Below the pieces are notes generated by a model. The model did not search any database, was not told where the DNA came from, and worked only from the letters and a program-made list of their open reading frames with translations. DNA of 64,000 nucleotides from Artemia franciscana. Lineage: Eukaryota > Arthropoda > Branchiopoda > Anostraca > Artemiidae. A program made the translations under genes and the position numbers. Shown one piece after another: positions 51,950 to 64,000 of the stretch. Each line of letters opens with the position of its first letter. Positions within the stretch are counted from its first letter, which is position 1. The stretch spans positions 22,368,038 through 22,432,037 of the forward strand of contig NC_088879.1 in assembly GCF_032884065.1 (NCBI RefSeq). Reading direction: 5' to 3'.

Positions 51950-54780
51950 CTGTGTCTGTCAAGAGCTTGGCAAATGATTTTCAGTAATTAATTTCAGAAC
52001 TCTGGAAATTTTCCAATACGACTTTGGCCTGACTCTAACGATATGGAAAACTTACCAGCCTATCCATTTAGTTCGTTTTGTATAAGTCGTCTTATCAGGG
52101 GCCAAACTACCTCTTTTTTCTTTGCCTGTAGTTGTGTTTTGTTAGTTGCATAGAAAAAGCCTTAGAATGTGTAATGCGTTAAGATATTTCTATACCTGAT
52201 AATGTTATTCATTAAAAGAAATGTTTTATTTGCTGGATAAATTGTGCCATGTATTTATTTTTTAGTTCCTCTTGTCTTTTGAGTATGACCTAGTTACCTT
52301 GTCCTTTTACTGTTTGACCGCATTTACATAAAGTACAAGTTTCTTAAAAATTTGCACAGGCTTACGAGCTTGTGCATAATTCTGCAGGCTTACATGACTG
52401 TGCATAACCTCGGAAAAAGTCGAATTGGGATTTACGAGTAAATATAGAGAAAATTGGTACTCATTTTATCCAAATCACCTCTGTCTGACTAGTGCCATTT
52501 TAGTAGTATTTCGCCACAGTGCCAAATGGAATTTTAGATTTATAATCTTGTGAACTGCTTTTGTGCTAGTTTTGCAATACGATCTTGGCCTGGTATTTCA
52601 TTAAAGTTAAGAGTAACAAAGTTGGTTTCTTCTTCTCTGTTTTTTATATTTCACAGCTGAAGGGAACCTGGCACAAGTATCATTGGAACTTGTAAGAACT
52701 TTAGGCAAGTTATTGTTAATCTTTTCAGGCCTGCTGACACCTAAGACTCTGCACGGCCGTTAAATCAATAATTACTTATTCTGCTTTTTCTACTGTAACC
52801 TAAGCTTTAGAGTAATAAAGCTGAATATGGGAGAAAGATTAGAAAATGTATTTTGCTAGAAGCCAGGCATTTGTTTTCCATCCAAAATCGTTTCTTTTGA
52901 ACGGTGAAAGACCGAGAATGAATTTATTACGATTTACGTCCTAAATAGTGCCGAAAAGGTAAAAGATTTTATTTCAAGTCATCTGTTTTTTTTGTAGTTA
53001 ACTCTTTTTGCCAACTATGTGTCAGGAATACTAAACATCATCTGTGCATCATTTGTTACCACATAACTTTTTTAAATGACGCGCTTTATTGGCCCTCATT
53101 TTTTGCCCAGCCTATACTATGCCTTTAATATTACCTGCTAAATAGTACCATCAGTGAAATGATTCTTATGTTCGCGATATTTCAATTGCAGTCAAAAGAT
53201 TAAATTTTGCAGTTAGGCTGTCGAGTTAAAGATCAACTATTTAATGGGATAAAAACTTTTTGGACCTTCGTTATACATGTGTTTTACTGTTGAAAAGGCA
53301 CGGATTTTGACCGCTCCGCTCAACCAAAAATTGAAGTAAATGCAACTTTAAACGGTTCAAACGGTTTTTTGCGAAAATGGCTAAGAAACATTATAGGTTT
53401 ACATGTAGGGATATCCAGAAATGCGAATTTCGCGAATGTTCATGAGAGAGCAAACTGTGATGCAGAGTTGTTATAGCTTTGAGCTAAATTGATCCAGTTT
53501 TTTTTTACCAATATTGTGCCGCAAAAGATTATTTGGTACATTCTTAAAAGTAGGTTTTAAAATTTTCCACTCATCTCGATCCGCTGAGTTTGCACAAAAT
53601 CTTAAGAAAAGGTAATTCAAAATTTCCATGGGAGTTGATTTGGGCATTTCCAACATATTTTACTCGTGGTAGCAACATCAAACAGTGAAAAACCGAATAT
53701 ACTATATCACGCTCCTCGACTCTATGACTCTAATTCCAGCAATGTTTAACAAGGGATATCATCCTTGTTGTCTCAAATTTGTAATTTTAGATCTCTAGAA
53801 TATGATTTTGCAGTAAAATATCTAAATTCTAAGTCAACGAAGGAAAAACTAAGTCAACTTGAAACGACAAGAAATTACTACCAACAAGAATAGGGCTACT
53901 AACCTCCCGTCCCTAGATCTTCTAAGGCAATTGTATTATTTGTTCCTTACCAAAAACTAAAAATATTTTAAACGTTTTTTTGTTATTATTACAATATTGA
54001 AAAAGTAAAAACTTCACTATGATTGACATTAGAATATGAAAAGAATTACAGAAAAATGAAACAGCATAGTAGATAGAAGATTTTTGAGTGGGGAAGGGTA
54101 TCTTCGGTGAGTTAACCAGTCTTGGAAGGCTTAGGTATAATTATTACTTAAAAATAGACGAGAAAGAAAAATAAGAATTTCATGTTAAATGAAGAATTTT
54201 TTTTTTGGGTGGGGGGCATTTGAGTGATAGCGAATATATCGCCCTCCCTGAATCAAAGAAGATAACAAAATATGCCACCTAAAAATAAAATGAAGTTATG
54301 TTGAAAATTATTAGAACTAAAAAACATTTCACTAACTTAAAAGCTCTTTTAAAAACTTGTACCAAATTCAACAAGCTGCGTTTCATTACAAACCCTTTCA
54401 AATTTTCTTAAATTGCAAAGGACATAAAGCAAGAGCACCTACTACCCTTTAGGCAAAAAGTTGGGTAATAAGGCAAACAAATAGCCCTTTAGACCCATCT
54501 AGGTCTATTCATAGCTGAAGACGGGCATGAACAAAATTTTCGGCTTGTTTGGTTTCGGTTCCAAATCCCAAATTTTTGAAAATTTATCGTCTGTTCGTTT
54601 CAGCATTATAAGGTTTCTGGGGAAGTACCATGTTTTCGTCAGTTGAAGTTCGAATTCTTTATTATTCTTTAACTATGCATATTTAAAACTATTCACATAA
54701 AATCCCCGGCAGGGAGACTGGCTCAAAACCCAGGCAACAATACAAACGGTATAAACAAACCCAGAAAAAACGGATGTCAT
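51950..54780. other. Intergenic stretch, nothing recognised
   Basis: About 2.8 kb of AT-rich DNA with no coding frame, repeat array or RNA gene that I can support. Confidence 0.5.
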
Positions 54781-54784
54781 CACA

Positions 54785-57700
54785 CTTCTCACTTACTTTA
54801 CTTACTTGTACTTGTGGCGGGAATCAGGCGTTTCCACCTCGCCCGGCATCGATGATCTTAGAGACCTTCTTGGACCATGTTGATCGATCTTGTGCCAGCT
54901 GCTCTGCAAAGGCGAGCCACTGTGTTGACCATCTGTGACCAAATTTTCTGAAACCCCCTATTGGTTCAAGGTCTGACTTGGCCAGGTTCCACCAGTTCTT
55001 CCTCTGTCCTCCTTGGCGTTTCTTCCAGTAGCTAATAGGCTCAACTAGAAGTATTTGGCGAGGCAGGTACTCTGGCGGTTTCCGCAATACAATACATACG
55101 TTTGAAATGGCCCAACCATTTCAAACGGCGTTCTTTAATAGTGAGCACAACATCTCTCTGAATATTGCACATTCGACGTATATTCACGTTGGAGATACGG
55201 TCACGTAGCTGTACTCTGAGAATTCTTCGCAGAAAAGTATGCTCAAACTCCTTAAGTGTATTCTCTTGTTGTAGTTTTGCCGACCATGTTTCGCACCCGT
55301 AAAGGAGAACGGTGCGGACTAGTGCCATGTAAATTCAAACTTTCGTTTGGACACTGATTTCACGGCGATTCCGTAAGGGTTTCCGAAGGGAGGCAAAGAC
55401 TGTCTGCGCTTTCTGTATTCTCTGTTGGATATCAGCGTCGGAATATCCGTCAGTACAAAGCTGGGAGCCTAGGTATGTGAAACGGTTGACTTTTTCCAGC
55501 TGAACTTGGTTGATAGTTAGTGGGAATGGTCCTGTGTCGTGGTTAATAGCCATGAATTTCGTTTTCTCTGTGCTGACTTTCAAGCCGATCAGATCTGCCC
55601 AGGCCACAACGCTGTCAAGCATGTTTTGGGCTTCTACAGGGTCTGACAGGAGGCCGATATCATCCGCATAATCGAGGTCAGTCAGCGAGAGATTCTGTCC
55701 AACCTGCGCTCCTGGATAAGACGATAGAGCATTTTCAAGCACCCAATCGATGCAATAATTGAACAGAGTCGGAGAGAGGACACATCCTTGTTTTACTCCG
55801 AACTCAACCAGAAATTCTTCAGTTTCTTCGCCATAGATTCTAACTCGGCTCACTGAAGCGTCATAGTATGCCTTCATCAGTTCAACAAACTTCAGCGGCA
55901 TTCCGTCATTCTCCAGGATCTTCCAAAGCTTCTGGCGAGTGACAGAATCGAAGGCAGCAATGAAGTCCAGGAGCATCAAGATCAGGGGTAGGTTGTATCT
56001 TTCAAACTGCTGGATAATGAGGCGAAAGGCGAAGATATTATCAGTACACCCTCTACCTGGTCGAAAGCCGGCTTGATTTCCTTGAGTTCTTTCCTCCCTT
56101 GTCCCTTTAAAGCGGTTCAAGAGTATGATCCCGAATATTTTGACGGCAATGTCTATGAGACTTATTCCGCGGTAGTTTTTGCATTCGGTTTTGTCTCCTT
56201 TCTTATAGAAAGGGAGGATGACTGATGTCTTCCAGTCTTTTGGAAAAGTGTTGGTCCTCCACACTTCGTCGAGAATGCCATGGAGCTGTTCAGCAGTGAC
56301 CTCAGGGCATTGTTTGTATAGTTCCGGGGGGAGGCCGTCTTCACCTGGGGCTTTGTGGTTTTTTAGGGTTTTGCTCGCTTTTAGTATTTCGGCTCTGGTC
56401 GGTGTATCCAGCTCGATATCATAAGGCTCTTTAGAGACGGAAGGTGGGAAGGCATCATGAGTAGATGAAGGAGATGGGTTAAGGAGGAGCTGAAAGTGAT
56501 CCTTCCATCTTGCTGAACGTTCCTTCTGACAACTAATGATTTTTCCTGATCTGTTTTTTATTATTTCTGAGACAGCAGCTTTCTTACCAACGGATTCCTT
56601 TAGGATCTGGTAAAGCTTGCGGGTGTCATGTAAGCGTGCTGCTTTCTCTAATGACTCGGCAGCATCTTCCCACATTTGGCGGCGGTCCAGCCGAACAGAA
56701 CGTTTTACCTGTCTGCGTAACTCCTTTGTTTCTTCTTTAAGGCCTCCCATCTTTTGTCTTCGTTCACCGACTATTGACAGGGTTCTAGCGGTTATCCAGT
56801 GTTGTCGTTTGATTTTTGCTCGGCCTAGGATCTCATCGGCAGTCTCTGTCATCACGGTTTTAAAGGTCTCCCATCTCTTATCGGGAGTTAGGTTTTCATC
56901 AGAGCTGAGGGCGTCAAACCGGTTAGTTAGTTCCAAATTGAGGGCCTGCCGCAATTCTTTGTCTTGAAGTTTACCGATATCGAAGCCGACCTTTGACTTG
57001 TTTTTTCTTCGAATTGCAAGACGTAGCAAAATTTTTGCTGCGACGAGCCTGTGGTCAGATCCAGACTGTGAGCCTGTGTCCGCGCCATTGTAAGAGCGAG
57101 AGTCCTGCACGGAGCTTCTCCAGCGCTGGCGTACGAGAATGAAGTCAATTTGGGCCTTAGTGACACCGTCATTTGAATGCCAAGTTAAGAGGTGGCTAGG
57201 TTTGTGTTGAAATAGTGTATTGGTGATAACAAGGTGGTTCATCAAGGCATAGTTTACCAACCTCTGCCCATTCTCGCATCTGTGACCCTGTCCAAATTTT
57301 CCCAGGATTTGTCTTGTGGTCTGGTCAGATGGACCAACTCTTGCGTTGAAGTCTCCAGCAACAATCAAGTAATCACGTGCGGCTATAGAAGAAGACAACT
57401 GCTGCAGTTCACCGTAGAAATCATCCTTGGTCGTTTCAGTAGCGTCACGGGTGGGGGCATAGGTAGAAATTATGGACACATTTGCAGGGTTTCCTTTTAG
57501 TCTGATTCTAGCAAGTCTACAGGAGACTGGTTCCCATTCTAGGAGAGCGTTTCTGGTTCTTTGGTTCATGATGAAACCAACTCCATAGAGTCCTGAATTA
57601 TCTTCTATTCCGGAATAGAAAAAGTGGAACTGATGTAGTGTTTCTGGAGCCGTTATAACTATAGAGCCAGAACCGGAGATTCTGGTCTCGGATATGCAGA

Positions 57701-58260
57701 GTATATCTATGTTGTACTTCTCCATCTCATGGACAAGAAAAGCTTGTGTGGCTTCTTGTTTAGCGGATCTTACATTCCAGCATCCAACATTTATCATGGA
57801 TTTTGCCTGTTTAATGACTGTGGTAGGTTTTCCTAGATTTATGGCGTTGAAAAGATTTTTCGACTTCGCCGCCATATTCAAAGTCGCGTCACCTGCCGGG
57901 AACGCCGTTGTATGGTTGGCTAGTTTACTTCTCGACACCCGCGCCAATACGGGGGCCGCGTCGCTTGCCGGGGACGCCGTATTTGTTACAACTTTTCTTC
58001 TAGGTCTCAGATCCATCAATGTTTCTTGGGAATAGAGTTGACCGCAAGGTCCCCAGTCTTGCGGGTCACCCGGAGCGCGTTGGCCACCAAATCGCTCGGC
58101 GTGGAGCTCAGTGGTGTTTACACCCTTCCACCGCTTTGAGGTGCGCTGCCGGATTTCCTCTGCTGCCCAGGGACGGAAGATCGAGCCTCATTGCCTGTAA
58201 CTGCCATCACCGCCATGGAGGTATACAGGCTTAGCTTGACCTTTGACTCCCACCTAGAAT
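54785..58260 (-). mobile_element. Well-preserved RTE-like LINE
   Basis: The minus-strand order is a CpG-rich 5' region (58260-58020), one large ORF with endonuclease and RT (58019-54824), a short 3' UTR and an (AAGT)n-like tail (about 54820-54790). A single ORF and a short-repeat tail fit RTE-type elements. The clade name is tentative. The element is clearly richer in G+C than flanking DNA, and only two coding lesions are visible, which suggests a recent insertion. Confidence 0.8.
54824..58019 (-). pseudogene. RTE-like endonuclease/reverse transcriptase, one stop and one frameshift
   Basis: From ATG at 58019 the frame is open for 894 codons, stops at TGA (55337-55335), resumes in the same frame to about 55085, then shifts by one base and ends at 54824. 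The endonuclease shows INVGCWNVRSAKQEA (W81), ISETRISGSG, GDFNARVG near residue 222 and SDHRLVAA. The RT shows AAFDSVTRQKLW, FGVKQGCVLSPTLFN and LDYADDIGLLSD near residue 783, with the catalytic aspartates intact. The thumb region after the stop has LLYGCETWSAKLQQ and RLKWLGHFKRM. The stop may come from CGA to TGA at a CpG (inference). The N-terminal 50 residues contain two PA(S/G)DA-type motifs. Confidence 0.85.
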
Positions 58261-58269
58261 CAGCAGGGG

Positions 58270-59690
58270 CTTTAGGAAGGGCACACACGCTATCTCAAAA
58301 ATAAATTAAAATTATTGTCATTGTTTATCCGATAGCTGAAGGGCTGGAAGCTACTCACAAATTAATATTTACTAATTAGCAGAGCTTTGATTTTAGTTTT
58401 TAGACTCTGATCATAAAAAGATTCATATGTGTGCCAATAATTTGTAATAATATTTTTAGGTGAATATCTAGACTGTTTGGATACAATGAAAAGCACAGGA
58501 AGATTACCTAAAGGACAATGAGTATTATATGGTCGGACTGAGGGAGGGCCGGGAAAAAAATGCAGATCCTTTAGATAACGGACACGGATCAGTGTTGCCA
58601 CGTTGATCCGTGAAGATAAACAATTTGCTGATTTCCAAAGGCAACCACATTTCAAAGTAAAGCTACACCTTCTCGAACTGTTTGATGCTATATGTTTTAT
58701 TTTTTAACTTATTTTTTTGTCAATTTTCTTCCATCTTTCTTCTTTTTCAATTTGACATCCGTTACAACCAAAAATTGTATAACTACATATTAGCATCTTT
58801 TATGGTATAAACTAATTTTCTATGTATGGTTGTTCCATTTCCATATATATGGTTGCGCAAGTTCCCAGTTAACCAAAAAAAAAATTCAGATTCTATTTTT
58901 ACTGCCTTTGGTATATTAAGATATCAAAACAGCCAAGAGAATATAGTGTGACAATTATAAGAATATAGAAATTCTGAAAAATTAACTTACGAAACCAAAG
59001 ACAACCGTTCTCATTTTTTAAATTGGAGAGTGTCAGAATTGATTTGAAAGTAAAGTGCGATAAAGCAATTTAGGTCAGAATATGGCGTAGCCATTATTAG
59101 GTAGCCAATTTATGTACTAGACCCAAGCAAGCTTATGGACAAATTTAGTCTAGCCCACCTAAAAGCCAAGAGGACACACTAATTTTAGCTATTCCTGTGA
59201 GTATCCCCATCACTTACTTGTTTTTCCTAGATCTGTCATACATGAACCATTTTATTGACTATAGGTGTGGTCGGCGTTCTAAGCGGATTATTTTAGATTA
59301 GGTCATTTTTTTTACAACTCTCAGAAATTTATTTTCGGAATAAATTTTAGTATTTGGTTAAGAATAAATTTTTAAAATTTACTGCTAAAATTGATATGAA
59401 AATTGTTGGTCAAAGAGTGACCAATATTAAACGCTTTTATTTTATTTATATAGAGGATTAAAGGTCAGACCTTCGGAAAATCAAACACTTATTTACATGC
59501 ATGAGTTGCGCTATGGTTTTGCTTCAACGTAATGCTACTGTACAAAAACACATGCTCAAGCTTTTTACCGCCATATTTTTTTTTGCTTATTTTTTCACCA
59601 ACGTTTCTTGTTTTTAAATTTGGTGTCCACTATGGCCAATGATAAATATTTTTCACAAAATTTACTGCCCAATTTTTCCTAATTTTACTC
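58270..59690. other. Intergenic stretch, nothing recognised
   Basis: AT-rich DNA between two LINEs, with no supported feature. Confidence 0.5.
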
Positions 59691-59699
59691 GATTTTTCA

Positions 59700-60400
59700 T
59701 AAGATTGATATGGAGAGCAGCTTGGAAATATATGCAGACAATCTAAACTCGTATGGATCAACAACTTTCACAAAAAAAAACTGTTCTTCTCTACAAGCAG
59801 ATCTCATAGACCTATGTGAATTTCCAAACAATCCCTGCCATATCTATCATACAGCTAATCCTGTAGGTGCTGATATTCTAATTCAGTTCTAAGGAAGTGA
59901 TGAGCCCCCCCCCCCACTAGTCATGAAGAAGCTCAACACAGCCCATGTTCATCCTCGCCTTGAGTTTGATATGACAGTTGCAAGCCTGTAGTCCAAGTGT
60001 GACACAATATCTTGAGAAGATTTGAGCTATGAAGACAGACTACACCAACTACAGCTACCCTCTCTAAAATATAGGCACCAACATGGAGATCAGATACAAA
60101 TTTGCAAGGCAAAGAACAAACTGGAGAATATTAGCTTTGAAAATTAGGCTACTTTAAGCCTGCTAAAGTTAAAACTACCAGAGGCCATCCATATAAGGTT
60201 TTCAAACCAGTGACTCAGAACAGAGCAAGAGCAAATTTTTGGAGCATCAGAGCAATTGATAATTGGAACTTTCTCCCTGAAACAGTTGTGAAAGCCAAGA
60301 CCCTTAATTGCTTAAAAAATAGACTTGATTAATTCTGGAGAGAAAATTTATATTCACATGACTGCTAAAACAAACTTTACTTTAAACTCAATTAAAACAA
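59700..60400 (+). pseudogene. Decayed LINE polymerase C-terminus, plus strand
   Basis: IYADNLNSYGSTTFTKKNC with LQADLIDLCE (59728-59820) is an RT catalytic region with YADN, compressed by a deletion. Further on, RLHQLQLPSLKYRHQHGDQI and the broken ANFWSIRAIDNWNFLPETVV with AKTLNCLKNRLD are the standard tail of CR1/Jockey-type LINEs. Many stops. It cannot be active. Confidence 0.75.
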
Positions 60401-60409
60401 CACAGGAAG

Positions 60410-61260
60410 CTACCCATGCATCTAGAGAGTGTCTGACAGGGATGTTTTCCCTATAGACACTGGATCCTGTAAGTTAAGGTCAAGCAAAGGGGCTAGAGCT
60501 GTGACATATGGTGATTTTCTTGCCTGATTCATCCTAATGTCTGCTGTATAACCTGATACTGTATAGATTGAGACATAGGCCTTGGTAGGCTACAACTTAT
60601 GGAATTAATATTGTGTACGTGGGGGCCTGCCCTTGCTCATTATTTGGACCAGCTGCAGTTGGCCTCAGCATCACTCCATGAGAATGATGTGGATCCCAAT
60701 TTACCTGCATCCCAGGTAAAACACACCACTACATCCAAAAAATAAACAAAAAAAACCCTCAAGTTATAATAAACCACGCTGAGCCGCTTTCTCAATCCAG
60801 TTGTCAAGTTTTTTTGTTTTGTTCTGAAATAACGGTTTTTTTTACACTTCCCACCTATTTTGTGCTGAAGTACAGATGGCTGGGATGCTTCAAGCTATAC
60901 TACGACTACAACAGACCAACAACAGGCATTTAAATAAATGAGTTAAGGAAAATTTAAAAATCTAGAAGATAAAAGAAAAAAAACCTACAATTCCCTCCAC
61001 TCACTACGTCCTGACGTCACGTCAAATCTTATTGTACCACATTTAGTAAAACGCACCAGGAAAATTGTGATTGTATCAGGATGTACTTCTAGAGATGAAA
61101 TGTAGCAAAATGGTACAATTGTACTGTGTTGGCAACGCTGCTATAGATATTGATGGGACATAGATGCCTTTAACAATTCCTAGGTTGTTTTTTTCTAATT
61201 TAGAAAGAGTTTTGACTTCGTCTGCCATTTTTATTAGTGGGCAGGACAGATGTGGCTTTT
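60410..61260. other. Probable LINE 3' UTR then nothing recognised
   Basis: The first part (to about 60740) may be the 3' UTR of the preceding LINE fragment. No tail or duplication was identified. The remainder shows no supported feature. Confidence 0.4.
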
Positions 61261-61264
61261 TTGG

Positions 61265-61500
61265 CTTAAATCCTTGCTCTTTACTTTGAAGTTTGACTTT
61301 TGTACAAATTCTTTAGACATTTACTGAAACACAAGGGCCTTTGAATTGGAAAAGGAAGGTGTATTAAAGAAATAAAAACATTAGTTTAATGCTAAAGCAA
61401 TGAGTTAGGAAAGGAGCATTCCCTCTTATGTACAGAATAATTTCACTTTTTTTAAAGCACGAAAGTTACACCTTCTTTTAATCTGAAAAATCATCTTTAT
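61265..61500. repeat. Family D, second copy
   Basis: 'cttgctctttactttgaagttt', 'attctttagacatttactgaaacacaaggg' and 'gagcattccct' correspond in order to 15388-15560. Confidence 0.5.
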
Positions 61501-61919
61501 TTGTTTATTACCACTTCATAAAACGATATAGTTTTATTAACACAAGGCTTTTGCTAACGCAGAAAAAACAGTCAATATTTCAAAGCATAGAGACAAATAT
61601 CTCATAAGCTTAGAGACAAACATTTTTTGAAAGGTTATGAAAAAGTATGTGAATACTTCTAGTTGGTATACAGACAAGGTTAAGAAAATCCCAAATCTTG
61701 TAGAGTGGCTTAGTCTTACTATTTCTGGTCATCTGATAATGCAGTGAGGTTAAATTAAATTAGAGAGGCTTGAACAATTAGGAGACTGATGAATTATTTT
61801 TAGATGTCTCCATCCTCTGCTTTGTTCTTTCCACCAGCTATCACATACTATTTCTAGCCCCAAAGTTAGGAGTATCATAGGCAGCCTAGGTAAATAGCAT
61901 TGTGGGCACGATGCATTAT

Positions 61920-63050
61920 TATTATTATTATTTTTGTTTAGACAAGGGCACTTCGTATCGAAGGATTCGTCGTAGAAACTTCCAAAAGGGCTCATTCAAT
62001 TCCAAACTTGAAAGGGCTAGTGCCCTCTTTAATAGTCGAAAGTGCTTAGTAGGCAACTATCCCCTCTCTAACACCCACCATTTTCGCAAACACTTATAAT
62101 CAATATTTTGAGAAAGCCATTTTGCTCAACGCAGTTGAAAGATTGAGAAATTATATCTTTGAAGGTGAAACCCTCCACCCCCATTCTTTAGGAAAAGGGC
62201 TGTAAGTTATGCCGTTCGGGTATTTAAGATTTATATAGATTAAATAAACTTCGAAGGGTGCTCATTGGATTTCTAATCAGAAGTTTTAGTGCCCTTTTTG
62301 AGATTCAGAGTGATCGGAAGGTGGATACCCACCCCACACGCACATACCTCGTATTTTCCCGAAATGCATCTGATAGAAATTGTGAGATAGCCCTTTACTG
62401 TCGTAGTAATTTCGAAAAGAAATCATTCGATGGACCATTGAAAGAGCAAGCTCCCTTTTTAACAATCAAAAGTGAGTGGAAGGCAATTAACCCCATTTCC
62501 AAGCCCATCCTTTCTCCAAACCTATCCAATTGAAATTTTGAGGTGGCCATTTTGTTCAACGCAATTGAAAGGTCTGAAATTTTATCTTTGAGGATGAAAT
62601 ACTCCCTCCCACACTGCCTTCAGGGGAAGGGTTATAAGTTGTGGCTTGGGGGCGAAATTCATCTGATAGAAATTTTGAGATGGTCATTTGTTGTCGTGGT
62701 AACTTGGACCAGAGCTCATTCGACTAAAAAGTGAAAGGGCAAGTACTCCTTTGATTTTCGAATATGACTGGAGAGTAACTAACCCTCCCTTCCTGCCACG
62801 CCCACCATTTCACCAAACATATCCAATCAAAATTTTGAGATAGCCACTCTGTTCAACGTAGTTGAAAGGTCCAGAAATTATATCTTTGACTATAATGATC
62901 CCCCTACACCTTTCAGAGCATGGGTTGTAAGCTTTGCCCTGGGGCATATAAGATAAATATGGGTAGGGTGATCTTATAAACTTTAGAGAGGTCCTATTGG
63001 ATTAGTATTAGTTCTAGTGCCCTTTTTAAAATTCAGAGTGATCGGAGAAA
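61920..63050 (+). repeat. Family A units, second array
   Basis: At least four diverged units (starting near 61935, 62230, 62660 and 62940) carry 'cttcg.agggtgctcatt', 'agtgccctttttaa', C-rich tract, 'caatcaaaattttgagatagcca', 'gttcaacg.agttgaaagg' and 'gggttgtaagctttgcc'. The older 'aaaatagttcaa' segment of the first array is replaced by 'caacgcagttgaaag', suggesting a subfamily. Confidence 0.65.
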
Positions 63051-63289
63051 GAATACCCTCGCCTCTGCACCTCGTATCAGCTGTGATATTTAAGTGTGGC
63101 ATGTGCCATTTTTATAACTTTCCAGGATAGCCAAAAAACGGAAATAAGTTTGTTGGCTGTGGTCGTCTTTCGGATGGGGCTAATGGAGACAAAGGGGACA
63201 TTCGCAAGCCCAACTTTTTATGCTCTGTTCAGTGGTATAAATTAAATCCAATTATTTCAAGTGAATTCAACGTTGTTCGATTTTATAGC

Positions 63290-63835
63290 CTACGTAGCTT
63301 TTTTCCTCAACAAAACAGGAGACAAACGCCCTATCCCCTGTTGTAACTCTATAAGATAATTATCTTCTGTCATTTTGAATTGCAGCAAGACCTGGTGGAA
63401 TCTAGCCCTTTTTTGCGCTCACGGATAGAGCTGCCTCCGTGGATCATTTTGATTTGTAATTTACCTTCAACCCCTGTTGGGTTATTCTGAGAGGCTTCAA
63501 CGGAATTTCTATTTTGTGGCGTCTGCCTACTTCTTTCTTGACCAACAAAGGAGAAAAACACACTGTCCCCAATGTCGTAACTCAACAAAATAGTTCTAAT
63601 TAAGTCATTCTAAATTGCAACAAGACCTGTAAGATTTTGGCCATTTTGTTAGCACTGTCAGTGGAGCTGCCTCCAAAACTCACTTTTGTGTGTTATTTAC
63701 CTTCAAATCCTGTTTTGTTGAAGTGCAAGAGACTTGATCAAGCCCTCCTTTTTCGCACTAGCTTCCTTCTTTTTTCCCTTGGATCATTTCAACATCAGTT
63801 GCAAAAACCTGTCAGAATGTGGCTATTTTGATCAT
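63290..63835. repeat. Diverged tandem duplication of about 250 bp
   Basis: 'attgca.caagacctg', 'gtggagctgcctcc', 'tttaccttcaa.ccctgtt' and 'ttcttttttccc' occur in the same order twice. Unknown non-coding repeat. Confidence 0.55.
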
Positions 63836-64000
63836 TCTATTGGACGTGGACGTATCTAAACCTTCTTTAGGTATTCAATATCCTAAGGACCATCGCTTCA
63901 TTGAAGTACTTTGAAGCTCAAAATCGAATGATTCTACCTATTCTTAGGTAGAATCATCTTTTTGTAATACAGGATTTCAGATAATATAAATTTTTTAGAG

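Noticed and set aside
55162-57500. Several plus-strand frames of 60-116 codons
   Set aside because: All are antisense to the RTE-like LINE ORF, and none shows a domain.

Overview
The window reads as nuclear DNA of an invertebrate animal, probably an arthropod. It is AT-rich, has GT-AG introns of 5-9 kb, and carries LINE, Penelope-like, Helitron and hAT remnants. A branchiopod crustacean such as a brine shrimp is my best guess, but that is inference. I see no operons, CRISPR arrays, rRNA or convincing tRNA genes.

One host gene organises the window. It is a seven-exon, plus-strand gene from 8302 to 48945 encoding a 368-residue NAD(P)-binding protein of the extended short-chain dehydrogenase/epimerase superfamily. 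The exons are 8302-8332, 13710-13883, 21829-22037, 31038-31194, 37756-38021, 42917-43132 and 48892-48945. All junctions are GT-AG, all phases agree, and the 1107-nt sum is exactly 369 codons. The Rossmann glycine motif is intact, but the catalytic Tyr of YxxxK is replaced by Met.

Almost everything else is mobile DNA. 0.35-6.4 kb: a nearly complete minus-strand LINE of the I group, with a zinc-knuckle ORF1 and an endonuclease-RT-RNase H ORF2 broken by a single stop codon. 7.4-7.8 kb: a hAT transposase tail. Intron 1 (8.3-13.7 kb): small dispersed repeats. Intron 2 (13.9-21.8 kb): a tandem-cored repeat (family B) with a nested LINE tail, then a second decayed LINE. Intron 3 (22.0-31.0 kb): a family A array interrupted by a Penelope-like element with two 0.85-kb inverted arms and a target-site duplication, then LINE tails and a foldback element. 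Intron 4 (31.2-37.8 kb): a Helitron with both termini recognisable, and a second copy of family B. Intron 5 (38.0-42.9 kb): an inverted second Helitron and a LINE tail. Intron 6 (43.1-48.9 kb): three decayed minus-strand LINE segments. 49-64 kb: a SINE-like repeat, a well-preserved RTE-like LINE (54.8-58.3 kb), a plus-strand LINE tail, and more family A units.

Two exons are framed by inverted copies of the same element: exon 5 by the two Helitrons and exon 6 by two LINE tails. Together with the Penelope arms, these make the pre-mRNA of this gene rich in potential long double-stranded stems. All element boundaries and clade names come from reading the sequence alone, without database comparison.
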